Notes: generated by a model from the sequence alone, not told the origin. A DNA stretch of 64,000 nt from Methylobacterium sp. E-066 (GCF_022829635.1 NZ_JAKSYO010000156.1:62001-126000); one strand, 5' to 3'; positions 51,295 to 60,152 are shown, numbered from the stretch's first letter. A program made the numbers and translations.

Positions 51295-51909
51295 TTAAGC
51301 GGCCGATGACGCGACTGTCGAACGGCCGGCTTCGCTCGCCTCCCGGATCTCCTCCAGGCGCCCCGTCGCGACATGGTACAGGAAGCCGTAGATCGGGATG
51401 TGGCCCGGCACGAGCGGGTGGGCGCGGATCCGGCGCACGTCGGACGCGACGCTGCCATACCGGTCGGGGATCGTCAGCCAGTCGATGCTGCGCCCCGCCG
51501 CCGAGCCGCCGCCATGACGCGGGTTCGACCAGGTCGTCCCGTCGAACTGGGCAGTCTCCAGGTTGTCTTCGAGCAGCTCGCCGATCACCGCATCGGTGAA
51601 CAGCTCCATGCCGCAATTGGTATGGTGGATCACGAACCACGTCGCCGTGCCGAGGAGCTTGTGCTAGATAACCAGCGAGCGGATCGCGTCGTCGCTGGCC
51701 CGGCCGCCCGCGTTGCGGATCACGTGGGCGTCGCCCTCCGCGAGGCCGGCATATTTCGCCGGGTCGAGCCGTGCATCCATGCAGGTGAGGATGGCGAAGC
51801 GCCGGGCCGGTGGGAGGGCGAGGTCGCCCTTGTCGAAGGTGGCGGCATAGCGCGCGTTGGCGGCCAGCACCGCCTTGCGGATCTGCTGGCGCTCGGTCGG
51901 TTCAGGCAT
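51295..51909 (-). pseudogene. Beta-carbonic anhydrase interrupted by an amber codon
   Basis: The minus strand from ATG 51909 reads a beta-class carbonic anhydrase: LTCMDARLD with zinc Cys and the Asp-Arg dyad (about 42-50), VIRNAGGRASDDAIRSLVI, then TAG at 51664-51666. The same frame continues HKLLGTATWFVIHHTNCGM, which has the other zinc ligands His and Cys, to a normal stop at 51295. One TCG-to-TAG change explains the break, since relatives have a serine before HKLLGT. Neither half contains all zinc ligands, so without suppression the enzyme is dead. It follows a small frame and metY on the same strand. Confidence 0.85.
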
Positions 51910-52093
51910 GGGGCGAACGCTCGCGGAGGTGCGTGGGCAGGTCCACGAGATGCGCCGCGAGGTCGGCGTAGGTGAGAACGCCGCCATCCAGCATCGGGAA
52001 TGAGAGCGGCGGCCTCTCAGCCGCAGGCTGCTGTCCGGCGGGCAGAGCGGCCCCCGGGAGGAGGCGGGCGAAGCGGGCGAGGAGCCGGGTCAT
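51902..52093 (-). CDS. Small hypothetical protein downstream of metY
   Basis: A 63-residue frame begins 2 nt after the metY stop and ends overlapping the carbonic anhydrase start (ATGCCTGA, 8-nt overlap), the arrangement of a translationally coupled operon gene. The N-terminus is basic and amphipathic (MTRLLARFARLLPG); the C-terminus has LTYADLAAHLVDLPTHLRE. No family recognised. The ribosome binding site is poor. Confidence 0.4.
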   Translation of the reverse strand: MTRLLARFARLLPGAALPAGQQPAAERPPLSFPMLDGGVLTYADLAAHLVDLPTHLRERSPHA

Positions 52094-52095
52094 GG

Positions 52096-53418
52096 TCAGG
52101 CCGCCTGCGCGACGGTTCCGGCCGCCGCCAAGGCCTGGTCGAGATCGGCCAGCAGGTCATCGATATGCTCCAGGCCGACCGAGAGGCGCACGTATCCGTC
52201 CGAGACGCCCGTGGCCTTGAGCGCCTCGGGGCCGAGCTGGGAATGCGTCGTGCTGGCCGGATGGATCGCGAGGCTGCGCGCGTCGCCGATATTGGCCACA
52301 TGGTAGAACAGCCGCAGGGCATCGATGAAGCGCCGCCCGGCCGCACGCCCCGCCGCCAACTCGAACCCGACGAGGCCGCCATAGCCGCCGGTGAGCACCG
52401 CGTCGGCCCGGGCGCGCGCGGCGCCCGTCTGGAGCGACGGGTGGATCACCCGCACCACCTCTGGCCGGTCCTTCAGCCAAGCCGCAATCGTCTGCGCGTT
52501 GCGGCTGTGGCGCTCGATCCGGAGCGGCAGCGTCTCCAGCCCCTGGAGCGTCAGGAAGGCGTTGAGCGGCGAGACTGCGGGGCCGAGATCGCGGAGCAGC
52601 CGCACCCGGGCGCGCAGGACGTAGGCGACCGGCCCGATCGGCTTTGCCGCCTCCGTCCAGATCGCGCCGTGATAGCTCGCATCCGGCGTGTTCAGAGTGG
52701 GCTGGCGCACCGGGTGGGCCGCCCAGTCGAAGGTGCCGCCGTCGATGATCGCCCCACCGATGGCGATGCCGTGGCCGGCGATGTACTTCGTGGTCGAGTA
52801 GACCACGATGGCCGCGCCGTGATCGAACGGCCGCGCCAGCAGCGGCGCGGCGGTGTTGTCGACGATGAGCGGAATGCCGAGCGGCCGGCCGATCTCCGCC
52901 ACCTCGCGGATCGGGAAGACCGCGAGCTTCGGATTCGGCAAGGTCTCGGCGTAGTAGGCCCGCGTGCGTTCGTCGGTGGCGCGGGCGAAGGCCTGCGGAT
53001 CGCTGGGATCGACGAACCGGACCTCGATCCCCTGCTCGGACAGGGTGTTGGCGAACAGGTTCCAGGTGCCGCCGTAGAGGTCGGTCGAGGAGACGATGTT
53101 GTCGCCGGCGCGGGCGAGGTTCTGCACGGCGAGCGCCGAGGCCGCCTGGCCGGAGGCGAGGGCGAGCGCCGCCGCGCCGCCTTCCAAAGCCGCGAGGCGC
53201 TGCTCCAGCACGTCCACGGTCGGGTTGCCGACCCGCGTGTAGATGTTGCCGAGCTCCTTCAGGGCGAACAGGTTTTCGGCGTGGTCGGTGTCGCGGAATT
53301 GGTAGGAGGTCGTCTGGTGGATCGGCACCGCCACGGAACCGCTCGACGGATCGGCCCGCCAGCCGGCATGAAGGGCGAGCGTCTCAGGCTTCGCATGGGT
53401 CAGGTCCTGGCTCGGCAC
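52096..53418 (-). CDS. metY: O-acetylhomoserine sulfhydrylase (PLP-dependent)
   Basis: The 440-residue product is a Cys/Met-metabolism PLP enzyme of the O-acetylhomoserine aminocarboxypropyltransferase type. It makes homocysteine from O-acetylhomoserine and sulfide. Landmarks are the TLALHAGWRADP start, YTRVGNPTVDVLEQRLAALEGG, the Asp-bearing IVDNTAAPLLARP, and the PLP lysine in STTKYIAGHG. The FVDPSDP insertion and length (over 425) favour MetY over MetB/MetZ. The start is GTG at 53418 with CAGGAG about 8 nt upstream. A short upstream frame with a stronger ribosome binding site overlaps the start and may control it. Confidence 0.92.
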   Translation of the reverse strand: MPSQDLTHAKPETLALHAGWRADPSSGSVAVPIHQTTSYQFRDTDHAENLFALKELGNIYTRVGNPTVDVLEQRLAALEGGAAALALASGQAASALAVQNLARAGDNIVSSTDLYGGTWNLFANTLSEQGIEVRFVDPSDPQAFARATDERTRAYYAETLPNPKLAVFPIREVAEIGRPLGIPLIVDNTAAPLLARPFDHGAAIVVYSTTKYIAGHGIAIGGAIIDGGTFDWAAHPVRQPTLNTPDASYHGAIWTEAAKPIGPVAYVLRARVRLLRDLGPAVSPLNAFLTLQGLETLPLRIERHSRNAQTIAAWLKDRPEVVRVIHPSLQTGAARARADAVLTGGYGGLVGFELAAGRAAGRRFIDALRLFYHVANIGDARSLAIHPASTTHSQLGPEALKATGVSDGYVRLSVGLEHIDDLLADLDQALAAAGTVAQAA

Positions 53419-53473
53419 GGGACGGCTCCTGATCGATCTGGACGCGGCAGAGTGCTCGGATCGCGCAGTTCAT
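53384..53473 (-). other. Possible 29-codon leader peptide overlapping the metY start
   Basis: ATG at 53471-53473 is preceded by a strong GGAGG (4 nt upstream) and opens a 29-codon frame (MNCAIRALCRVQ..., with three Cys codons). It runs in a different frame across the metY GTG and stops 34 nt inside metY. Cysteine-coding leader ORFs are known upstream of some sulfur genes, where stalling or translation state affects the downstream gene. This case is inferred only from position, Shine-Dalgarno strength and cysteine codons. Confidence 0.35.
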
Positions 53474-53944
53474 CGTTCCTCCGACCGGTGGTCAGGTCAA
53501 TAAAACGAGATGATCGATTTTCGGCGGATCTTGAGAATTCATGCCCTCGACGCGGGTTGAGTTTGGAAACGTGATCCTTCAGCCTCCGCGAGGGCCGGCG
53601 CGCAAGTTTTGATCTCGGAAACAATCCTTCCGTCGCGTGCCCGCACAGGTGTGCCGGTCGCCACGCCTCGGTCCCACGCGATCGTTCGCGCCCATGCTGC
53701 TCTGCCGATGGCGTTTGCATCCCCCCGCGCGGCTGCGACTCGATGGGGCCGAAGGGGCCGTCTGCCGCCGCGATCCGGCGTCGGTCCTGCACCGGCGGGG
53801 ACGTCCGTATTCCGGCCGCGGCTGCCGACAGAACGACATCCTTGCCTGCGCCGGATCAACGGAAGCCTTTTTCGCCGTCTCGAACCTAGACTCGCGACGC
53901 CCCGAGCCGAGGCCTCGACACGCGATCAAGTAACGGCAGGATTC
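53474..53944. other. metY/osmC divergent intergenic region
   Basis: These 471 bp separate metY from the OsmC-sulfonate genes. The metY-proximal part (53490-53530) is AT-richer and should hold its promoter. No SAM riboswitch core could be recognised by eye. Frames crossing 53600-53930 on both strands lack domain similarity and are treated as non-coding. Confidence 0.4.
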
Positions 53945-54490
53945 ATGGCCGACATCGACACGTATCTCGACGAGAAGCGGCGCGCGCTGGCGGCCCGCGA
54001 CGCGCGGATCCGCCGGGGCGAGGCCGGGCCGGTGCCCCTGACGGCGCGGGCCACGGTGGAGGGCGGTAGCGGTGTGCGGCGGATCGGCATCCGCCGGCAC
54101 GCGATCGTCTCCGACAGCGCCCCCGATTTCGCCGGGTTCGATCTCGGGCCCGGCTCGCCGGAACTCCAACTCGGCGTCCTCGGCTCGTGCCTCGCCCACA
54201 CGATCCTGATCCAGGCGGCGTTGCAGGAGGTGCCGATCACGTCCCTGGAGGTCGAGGTGACCGGGACATTCGATCCGCGCGCCGGCGCGGACGGCTTCGA
54301 GGATATCCCCGTGCACCCGCAGGACCTCGCCTACACGGTGCAGATCAACTCGCCGGCCGACCCGGCCGTGATCGAGGCGCTTCAAGTTCGGGTCGAGAAG
54401 GCCTGCCCGATCCTCAACCTGCTGCGCCTGCCGCAGAACGTCAGCGGCCGCTTCGTGCAGAGCCGAACCGCGAAGGAGATCGACGCGTGA
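53945..54490 (+). CDS. OsmC-family protein
   Basis: The 181-residue product has the OsmC/Ohr fold with the two redox cysteines in LGSCLAHTILI and VEKACPILNLLR. The first 45 residues are a charged helical lead. Family members reduce organic hydroperoxides with lipoyl or thiol donors; OsmC-like proteins adjacent to sulfur transport genes are common but their role there is unclear. The stop overlaps the start of the binding-protein gene (GTGA), so the two are coupled. ATG 53945 follows a short AGGA ribosome binding site. Confidence 0.88.
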   Translation: MADIDTYLDEKRRALAARDARIRRGEAGPVPLTARATVEGGSGVRRIGIRRHAIVSDSAPDFAGFDLGPGSPELQLGVLGSCLAHTILIQAALQEVPITSLEVEVTGTFDPRAGADGFEDIPVHPQDLAYTVQINSPADPAVIEALQVRVEKACPILNLLRLPQNVSGRFVQSRTAKEIDA

Positions 54491-55449
54491 CGACCACCAG
54501 ACGCCGGTTCTCGACCCTTGCTCTCGCCCTGGCGGTGGGGCTGACGACCATGGCTGGGGCGACCGCCGAGCAGGCCGCGCCGAAAGAATTCCGGATCGGC
54601 TACCAGAAGGTCGGCCTGATCGTGGTCGCACGCCAGCAGGGTACCATCGAGAAGCGGCTGGCCCCTGCGGGGACCAAGGTGCGCTGGGTCGAGTTCCAGG
54701 CTGGTCCGCCCCTGCTCGAAGCCCTCAATGCCGGCGGCATCGATTTCGGCTACACCGGTGATGCGCCGCCGATCTTCTCGCAGGCCGCCGGTGGCAACCT
54801 CGTCTATGTCAGCGCCTCGGCCCCCTCCGGCGATGGCGAGGGGATCGTCGTGAAGGCGGAGTCACCGATCCACACGGTCGCGGATCTCAAGGGCCGCACG
54901 GTTGCGGTCGGCCGCGGGACCAGCGCGCACAACCTGCTCGTGGCCGCCCTGGAGAAGGCCGGCCTGGCCTTCTCCGACATCAAGCCTGCCTATCTCCTGC
55001 CCGCCGATGCCGGCTCGGCCTTCGCCAACAACAGCGTCGAGGCCTGGTCGATCTGGGATCCCTATCTCGCCCTGGCGCAGGCGCGCAACGACACGCGGAT
55101 CCTCGCCACCTCCGGGCAAGTTCACGACGTTTCGGCGTTTTTCCTGGCCAACAAGACATTCGCCGAGGCGCATCCGGGCGTGGTGACGAGCGCGCTGGCG
55201 GGGTTGTCGGAAGCGGCGGATTGGGCCGACACCCATCGCGATCAGGTCGCGCAGGCCCTCGCGGACGTGACCGGCATTCCCTACGCCATCCAGAAGGTGG
55301 CGGCCGACCGCACGCAGTTCGGCGTGCGCCCGCTCTCCGACGCGATCCTGTCCAGCCAGCAGACAACCGCCGACCGGTTTTACCGGCTCGGGCTCATCCC
55401 GCGCGCCATCCGGGTCCGCGATGCGGTCTGGACGCCGCCGCGGAGCTGA
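54487..55449 (+). CDS. Aliphatic-sulfonate-type ABC transporter substrate-binding protein (SsuA-like)
   Basis: The 320-residue product starts at a GTG overlapping the osmC stop. It has a twin-arginine/Sec-like signal (TTTRRRFSTLALALAVGLTTMAGATA) and a type-2 periplasmic binding fold of the SsuA/NrtA/TauA family. Recognisable parts are FRIGYQKVGLIVVARQQGTIEKRL, VRWVEFQAGPPLLEALNAGGIDFGYTGDAPPIFSQAAG and VEAWSIWDPYLA. It would deliver sulfonates or sulfate esters to an importer. No permease or ATPase lies directly downstream, so it probably works with the transporter encoded at 59280-61033 or another system. Confidence 0.9.
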   Translation: MTTTRRRFSTLALALAVGLTTMAGATAEQAAPKEFRIGYQKVGLIVVARQQGTIEKRLAPAGTKVRWVEFQAGPPLLEALNAGGIDFGYTGDAPPIFSQAAGGNLVYVSASAPSGDGEGIVVKAESPIHTVADLKGRTVAVGRGTSAHNLLVAALEKAGLAFSDIKPAYLLPADAGSAFANNSVEAWSIWDPYLALAQARNDTRILATSGQVHDVSAFFLANKTFAEAHPGVVTSALAGLSEAADWADTHRDQVAQALADVTGIPYAIQKVAADRTQFGVRPLSDAILSSQQTTADRFYRLGLIPRAIRVRDAVWTPPRS

Positions 55450-55536
55450 GTGCCGCACTTTTTCAGGCACAGGAGCCCGGCAGCGCCGACGGAAAACATG
55501 TCGCTGATGGGCGTCGCCGAAAACCTCTCGGCTCGG

Positions 55537-56079
55537 TCAGGGCTTCACGTCCGGCCGCGGATCCGAGACGAAGCCGTCGCGGTTCGGCATGCGGATGGCC
55601 GCCAGGGATTTCGCGTCGAGGGTCGCTCCGTCCGAAACCAGGCCGTTCAGGTGGAGGATATAGGCCGAGACCGCATAAACCTCGGCATCGCCGAGCGATT
55701 GGGGCGCGTTCAGCGGCATCGCCCGCCGGATGTAGTCGAACAGGGTCGGCGCGTACGGCCAGAAGCTGCCCACAGTCTTGATCGGCTTGGCCGAGGCCAG
55801 CGTGCCCTGGCCGCCGACCAGCTTCTCCCCGGTTCCGCCCTCGCCGCGGGTGCCGTGGCAGGAGGCGCATTGCGCCTCGAACACCGCTCGCCCTTGGGCG
55901 ACGCTGCCGCTGCCCGGCGGCAGTTTTCGGCCATCGCGGTCGATGTCGATGTTCCAGGCCGCGATCTCCGCTTCGGTCGCCGGCCGGCCGATCCCGAAGC
56001 GCTCGGCGGCATCGGCAGCCCCAGCGATCCCGAACAAGAACGCGGCCCCGGCGAGGGCCCGCGCCTTAAGCGTAGCCAT
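55537..56079 (-). CDS. soxD: Monoheme cytochrome c, SoxD-like electron acceptor of sulfite dehydrogenase
   Basis: The product, about 180 residues from ATG 56079, has a signal peptide (ATLKARALAGAAFLFGIAGAADA) and one heme c motif CASCHG. The surrounding sequence (FGIGRPATEAEIAAWNIDID, LPPGSGSVAQGRAVFEAQCASCHG) resembles the first heme domain of SoxD. Classical SoxD is about twice this length with two hemes, so this is a short form. The methionine heme ligand may be in RRAMPLNAPQSL. It overlaps the SoxC-like gene by 14 nt and should accept electrons from it in the periplasm. ATG 56094 is an alternative start. Confidence 0.85.
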   Translation of the reverse strand: MATLKARALAGAAFLFGIAGAADAAERFGIGRPATEAEIAAWNIDIDRDGRKLPPGSGSVAQGRAVFEAQCASCHGTRGEGGTGEKLVGGQGTLASAKPIKTVGSFWPYAPTLFDYIRRAMPLNAPQSLGDAEVYAVSAYILHLNGLVSDGATLDAKSLAAIRMPNRDGFVSDPRPDVKP

Positions 56080-57328
56080 TGGCGACCTCGCCACTCGCCG
56101 CGATACGCCAGGGCACCACTGCGTTGTTGTGGTAAAACGAGTTGAGCCCGCGGACCGACGTCAGGTCCCCGAAGCTCGGCTGGACATAGCCCGTCTCGTC
56201 GATCGCCCGGCTGGCGATGGTCGTCGGCTGCCCGTCCCAGGTCCAGGGGAGGCGGAACCGCGTCAGCGCCCGGGTCAGGACCGGCTCCTGCAGGGCGGCG
56301 TCCTGCCAGGTCTTTCCGGAATCGACCGAGACCTGCACGCCGCGGATCTTGCCGCGGCCGGTCCAGGCGAGACCGGTGATCTCATGGAAGCCCGGGGTGA
56401 TCCGCTGCGTGCCGGAGGGCCGCGTGATGACCGACTTCGCCTCCATGACGAACGTGAATTGCCGCGCCGTCCCGTCCGGCATCAGGTCGGTGTATTTCGC
56501 CGTCTCTTCGCGGGAGAAGGCCGGCTCGGCGGTCACGTTCAGTCGCCGCAGCCACTTCACGCTCATGTTGCCTTCGAACCCGGGCAGGAGCACCCGCAGG
56601 GGATAGCCCTGCTGCGGGCGCAGCCGCTCGCCGTTCTGGCTGTAGACCAGCAGCGCGTCGTCGAGGCATTTCTCGATCGGGATGCTGCGGGTCATCGCGG
56701 CGGCGTCGGCGCCCTCGGCCACGACCCAGCGGGCGTCGGGCTTCAGGCCAGCCTCCCGCAGAACCGTGGCGAGGCGGACGCCGGTCCATTCGGCGCAGCT
56801 CACGAGGCCGACCAGATCCGAGGCGGTCCGGCCGGCCCTGATCGCCTCGAAGCCCGGATTGCCCGAACATTCCAGGAAGTGGATATGCGATTCCGATGGG
56901 AAGCGGCGGATGTCGTCCAGGGTCAGGGTCAGCGGCGTCTCCACCAGCCCGTGGACCAGCAGACGGTGCCGGGCTGGGTCGATGTCGGGGATGCCGCCGT
57001 GATGGCGTTCGTAGAACAGCCCGTTCGGCGTGAGGATGCCGTCGAGGTCCTGCAGTGGCGTCCGGCTCGAGGCCGAGATGTATTGCTTGAGGCCCTTCGG
57101 CACGTTGCGGATGAGCCCGCTCTCGAACCGCGAGGGCTGTCCGTAGGTCCGGCTGCCGACATCGGCGCCTGGGGTCTTCGTCCAGTCGGGGATGGCGGGC
57201 GGTGCCGCTTCGTCGGCACGGCCGCGCTCGGGCGTACCGCTTCCGGTCAGAATGCCCGCCGCGGCAGCCGCCCCCTGGGCGAGAAAGCGCCGCCGCGCCG
57301 GGGTCTGTTTCGGGGCGGTGTCGCTCAT
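56066..57328 (-). CDS. soxC: Sulfite dehydrogenase/SoxC-like molybdopterin oxidoreductase
   Basis: The 420-residue product has a twin-arginine signal (ARRRFLAQGAAAAAG, about 11-25) and a sulfite-oxidase-type molybdopterin domain with the Mo-ligating cysteine in HFLECSGN. The C-terminal Mo-co dimerisation domain contains ...TRPSGTQRITPGFHEITGLAWTGRGKI and VSVDSGKTW. The GLFYERHHGGIPDIDP segment is typical of SoxC. It would oxidise sulfite to sulfate in the periplasm and pass electrons to the overlapping cytochrome. No other sox genes (A, X, Y, Z, B) are in the window, so it most likely detoxifies sulfite from organosulfonate use. Confidence 0.9.
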   Translation of the reverse strand: MSDTAPKQTPARRRFLAQGAAAAAGILTGSGTPERGRADEAAPPAIPDWTKTPGADVGSRTYGQPSRFESGLIRNVPKGLKQYISASSRTPLQDLDGILTPNGLFYERHHGGIPDIDPARHRLLVHGLVETPLTLTLDDIRRFPSESHIHFLECSGNPGFEAIRAGRTASDLVGLVSCAEWTGVRLATVLREAGLKPDARWVVAEGADAAAMTRSIPIEKCLDDALLVYSQNGERLRPQQGYPLRVLLPGFEGNMSVKWLRRLNVTAEPAFSREETAKYTDLMPDGTARQFTFVMEAKSVITRPSGTQRITPGFHEITGLAWTGRGKIRGVQVSVDSGKTWQDAALQEPVLTRALTRFRLPWTWDGQPTTIASRAIDETGYVQPSFGDLTSVRGLNSFYHNNAVVPWRIAASGEVANGYA

Positions 57329-57446
57329 CGCATGGGGTTCCGGCGGCGCGCCCAGCAGTGTCCGACCCGCGGGATGGAGAACGTGCCCGGCCTACACCCG
57401 CTTGGGGGGCCGTATGCGGGGACCACGCATTCGAAGACGGCCGCCA

Positions 57447-57581
57447 TCAGTGCAGGACCCATCCGATCAGGCAAATCAGGAGCGCGGAGGCGACGATGTA
57501 GCTCCGCATCCGGCTTTCCGCGCACGATGAGTGCCGATCGATGGCAAGAGCCAGCTCGTGATCCGGGATGTCGTCGCTCAT
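57447..57581 (-). CDS. Small membrane protein
   Basis: A 44-residue frame (MSDDIPDHELALAIDRHSSC...) ends with one transmembrane helix (YIVASALLICLIGWVLH). An in-frame ATG two codons earlier (57587) is also possible. It lies upstream of the soxC-like gene on the same strand, 118 bp apart. No family recognised; real but unproven. Confidence 0.4.
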   Translation of the reverse strand: MSDDIPDHELALAIDRHSSCAESRMRSYIVASALLICLIGWVLH

Positions 57582-57870
57582 GGGCATGGACAAATCTTCG
57601 CTGCGCTCCGTTCTGATAGCGGCGAGGTCGACGCCTCGACTCGCAAGACCCCACGCCAAGGACGGGTCTGCGGTGACCCGCCCACGATGATCTCGCACCC
57701 GCGAGACCGGTGTCGTGCCGAGCCTCAATGGTGTCGATGCCGGCACCGGCAGTCAAACGAAACGAACTCTTTTATCGCGCCGCACTGGAGGACGGTGTTC
57801 CCCAGATCTCATCAGCCGCGTCCCAAGTCTTCGCCGGCTCGAACGGCTCGGCAAAAGACCCGGATCTGGA

Positions 57871-59220
57871 TCATGCATCGGCCGGAGCTTCCGGAGCCGA
57901 GGCAGCCCGGGCGGGCGGACGGGAGCCCAGATGGTCCCGGAGCGTCCGGCCTTCGTACTCGCTGCGGAACAGTCCGCGCCTACGCAGCTCGGGGAGCACC
58001 AGCTCGATGAAGTCGTCGAGGCCCCCCGGCAGGGTCGCCGGCATGATGTTGAAGCCGTCGGCGCCTTGCGCCCGGAAGCGCTCCTCCATCTCGTCGGCGA
58101 TCTGGGCAGGCGTCCCGACGATCTGCGAATGGCCCCGCGCACCTGCGATCCGCAGGTAGAGCTGGCGCAGCGTCAGACCCTCCCGGCGGGCGAGGTCGAA
58201 CATCAGCTGCTGCCGGGACTTGGCGCCCTCGGCCTCGGGCAGCTCCGGCACCGGCCCGTCCGGATCGTAGCCCGACAGGTCGAAGCCGCCGACCATGCGC
58301 TCCAAGAGCGCCAGGCCGACCACCGGGTCGATCAGATCCTGGAGTTCCTCGAACTTGGCGCGCGCCTCCGCCTCGGTGCGGCCGACCACCGGGAACAGCC
58401 CGGGCATCACCTTGAGATCGTCCCGGGCGCGGCCGAAGCGGGCCATCCGCTCCTTCAGGTCGCCGTAGAATGCGACCGCCTCGTCGAGCGTCTGATTGGC
58501 GGTGAACACGATCTCGGCCGTGCGCGCGGCGAGGTCCTTGCCCGGACCCGAGGAGCCGGCCTGGACCAGGACCGGCTGCCCCTGGGGCGTGCGCGCGATG
58601 TTGAGCGGGCCCCGGACCTCGAAATGCTTGCCGCGGTGGTTCAGCGGCCGGAAGCCGTCCGGCTTCGAGAATTGGCCGCTGGCGCGGTCGATGATCACAG
58701 CGCCATCGTCCCAGGTGTTCCACAGCCCGAGGACGACGTCGACGAACTCCTCGGCCCGCTCGTAGCGATCGGTGTGCCGGGCGATCTGATCGTTCCCGAA
58801 ATTGGCGGCCTCGGCATCCGTGGTCGAGGTGACGAGGTTCCAGCCGGCACGGCCGCCGCTCAGGTGATCGAGCGAGGCGAAGCGGCGGGCGACGTTGTAG
58901 GGCTCGTTGAAGCTGGTGGAGGTCGTGGCGACCAGCCCGATCCGGCTGGTGACGGCCGCCAGCGCCGAAAGCAGCGTCACCGGCTCGAAATGGGCCGAGC
59001 GGGCGGTGCGCTCGCTGGAGCGCAGGTTGCTGTCGCGGATGCCGGTCCCGTCCTCCAGGAACACGAGATCGAACTTCGCCGCCTCGGCCCGGCGCGCCCA
59101 GCCGACATAGCGCTCGAGGTTGAGGCCGCCATCGGCCTCGCTCGACGGGTGGCGCCACCCGGCCACATGGTGCCCGGTGGCGTAGAAGAAGGCGCCGAGG
59201 CGAAGCGTATCCTGTGTCAT
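57871..59220 (-). CDS. LLM-class flavin-dependent monooxygenase (NtaA/SnaA/DszA type)
   Basis: The 449-residue product is a bacterial-luciferase-like FMNH2-dependent monooxygenase. It has an N-terminal LRLGAFFYATGHHVAGWRHP, TSTSFNEPYNVARRFASLDHLSGGRAGWNLVTS, and ANFG...HTDRYERAEEFVDVVLGLW, all typical of the NtaA/SnaA/DszA subgroup. Such enzymes cleave C-S, C-N or sulfone substrates with reduced flavin from a separate reductase. It is the last gene of an operon with an SsuA-like binding protein and ABC transporter, so it likely desulfonates or oxidises the imported compound. ATG 59220 starts the conserved region. No flavin reductase is adjacent. Confidence 0.9.
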   Translation of the reverse strand: MTQDTLRLGAFFYATGHHVAGWRHPSSEADGGLNLERYVGWARRAEAAKFDLVFLEDGTGIRDSNLRSSERTARSAHFEPVTLLSALAAVTSRIGLVATTSTSFNEPYNVARRFASLDHLSGGRAGWNLVTSTTDAEAANFGNDQIARHTDRYERAEEFVDVVLGLWNTWDDGAVIIDRASGQFSKPDGFRPLNHRGKHFEVRGPLNIARTPQGQPVLVQAGSSGPGKDLAARTAEIVFTANQTLDEAVAFYGDLKERMARFGRARDDLKVMPGLFPVVGRTEAEARAKFEELQDLIDPVVGLALLERMVGGFDLSGYDPDGPVPELPEAEGAKSRQQLMFDLARREGLTLRQLYLRIAGARGHSQIVGTPAQIADEMEERFRAQGADGFNIMPATLPGGLDDFIELVLPELRRRGLFRSEYEGRTLRDHLGSRPPARAASAPEAPADA

Positions 59221-59279
59221 CGGCCGATCGGGGTTGGAGGCGATGCGTTTCGGGGCGAAGGCAGCGAGGCCGTGCGGCG

Positions 59280-60152
59280 TCAGCGCACCATGCCCCAACG
59301 CCGGACCGTGAGCCGCTCGAACGTCGCGAATACGACATTCTCGACGATGAGCCCGATCGCGATGACCAGCAAGAGCCCGGCGAAGACCCGGTCGGTATAG
59401 AGCTCGTTGCGGTTCTGGTAGATGTACCAGCCGAGCCCGCCCTGGCCGGAGGCGGCCCCGAAGACCAGCTCGGCCGCGATCAGGGTGCGCCAGGCGAAGG
59501 CCCAGCCGATCTTGAGCCCGGACAGGATCGCCGGCAGGGCCGCCGGGATCAGGATCTGCCAGACGTAAGCCAGACCGGTCAGGCCGTAATTGCGCCCGGC
59601 CATGCGCAGGGTCTCGGGCACGCCCTGGAAGCCCGCGAAGGTGTTGAGCGCGAGCGGCCACAAAACCGCGTGGACCAGCACGAAGATCAGGCTGCCGGAG
59701 CCGAGCCCGAACCAGAGCAAGGCCAGCGGCAGCAGCGCGATGGCCGGCAGCGGGTTGAACATCGCGGTCAAGGTGGAGAGCAGGTCGCGGCCGAACTGGG
59801 TCGAGACCGCCAACGTCGTCAGGCCGAAGGCCAGCACGACCCCGCCGAAATAGCCTTCCGCCAGCACGGTGAGGGAGATCCGGGCACGCTCCAGCAGCTC
59901 GCCGCTGCCCAGGCCCTCGACCAGGGCCGACAGAGTGGCGCCGAAGCCGGGGAGCAGGAGATCGTTGTCCTGCCAGCGCGCGAGCGCCTCCCAGACAAGC
60001 GCGAGCGCGATGAGGATCAACCCCTTGCGCAGCCAGCCCTGCTGCCAGATCCGCGTGGAGAGCGGCAACGCGCGCTCGACAGGCGCTTCTACGAAGGGCG
60101 GAAGCACCAAGTCGTATTCCGAGCGGATCGGCGGGCGGACGTGCTGGGTCAT
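59280..60152 (-). CDS. ABC transporter permease (SsuC/TauC-like)
   Basis: The 290-residue product has a cytoplasmic N-terminal tail and about six transmembrane helices. It carries the EAA-type loop near ...LNTFAGFQGVPETLRMAGRNYGLTG and the BPD_transp_1 signature IPAALPAILSGLKIGWAFAWRTLIAAEL. This matches permeases for sulfonates, taurine or nitrate. It overlaps the ATPase gene by 4 nt and ends 59 bp before the LLM monooxygenase start. Confidence 0.91.
   Translation of the reverse strand: MTQHVRPPIRSEYDLVLPPFVEAPVERALPLSTRIWQQGWLRKGLILIALALVWEALARWQDNDLLLPGFGATLSALVEGLGSGELLERARISLTVLAEGYFGGVVLAFGLTTLAVSTQFGRDLLSTLTAMFNPLPAIALLPLALLWFGLGSGSLIFVLVHAVLWPLALNTFAGFQGVPETLRMAGRNYGLTGLAYVWQILIPAALPAILSGLKIGWAFAWRTLIAAELVFGAASGQGGLGWYIYQNRNELYTDRVFAGLLLVIAIGLIVENVVFATFERLTVRRWGMVR

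Noticed and set aside
53474..53600. SAM riboswitch ahead of metY.
   Set aside because: No conserved SAM-I or SAM-II core sequence could be recognised by eye on the minus strand; a covariance-model search would be needed.
53600..53930. In-frame extension of the OsmC protein upstream to 53609.
   Set aside because: The extra 112 residues are proline/arginine-rich without family similarity, and ATG 53945 begins the typical charged helix of the family.
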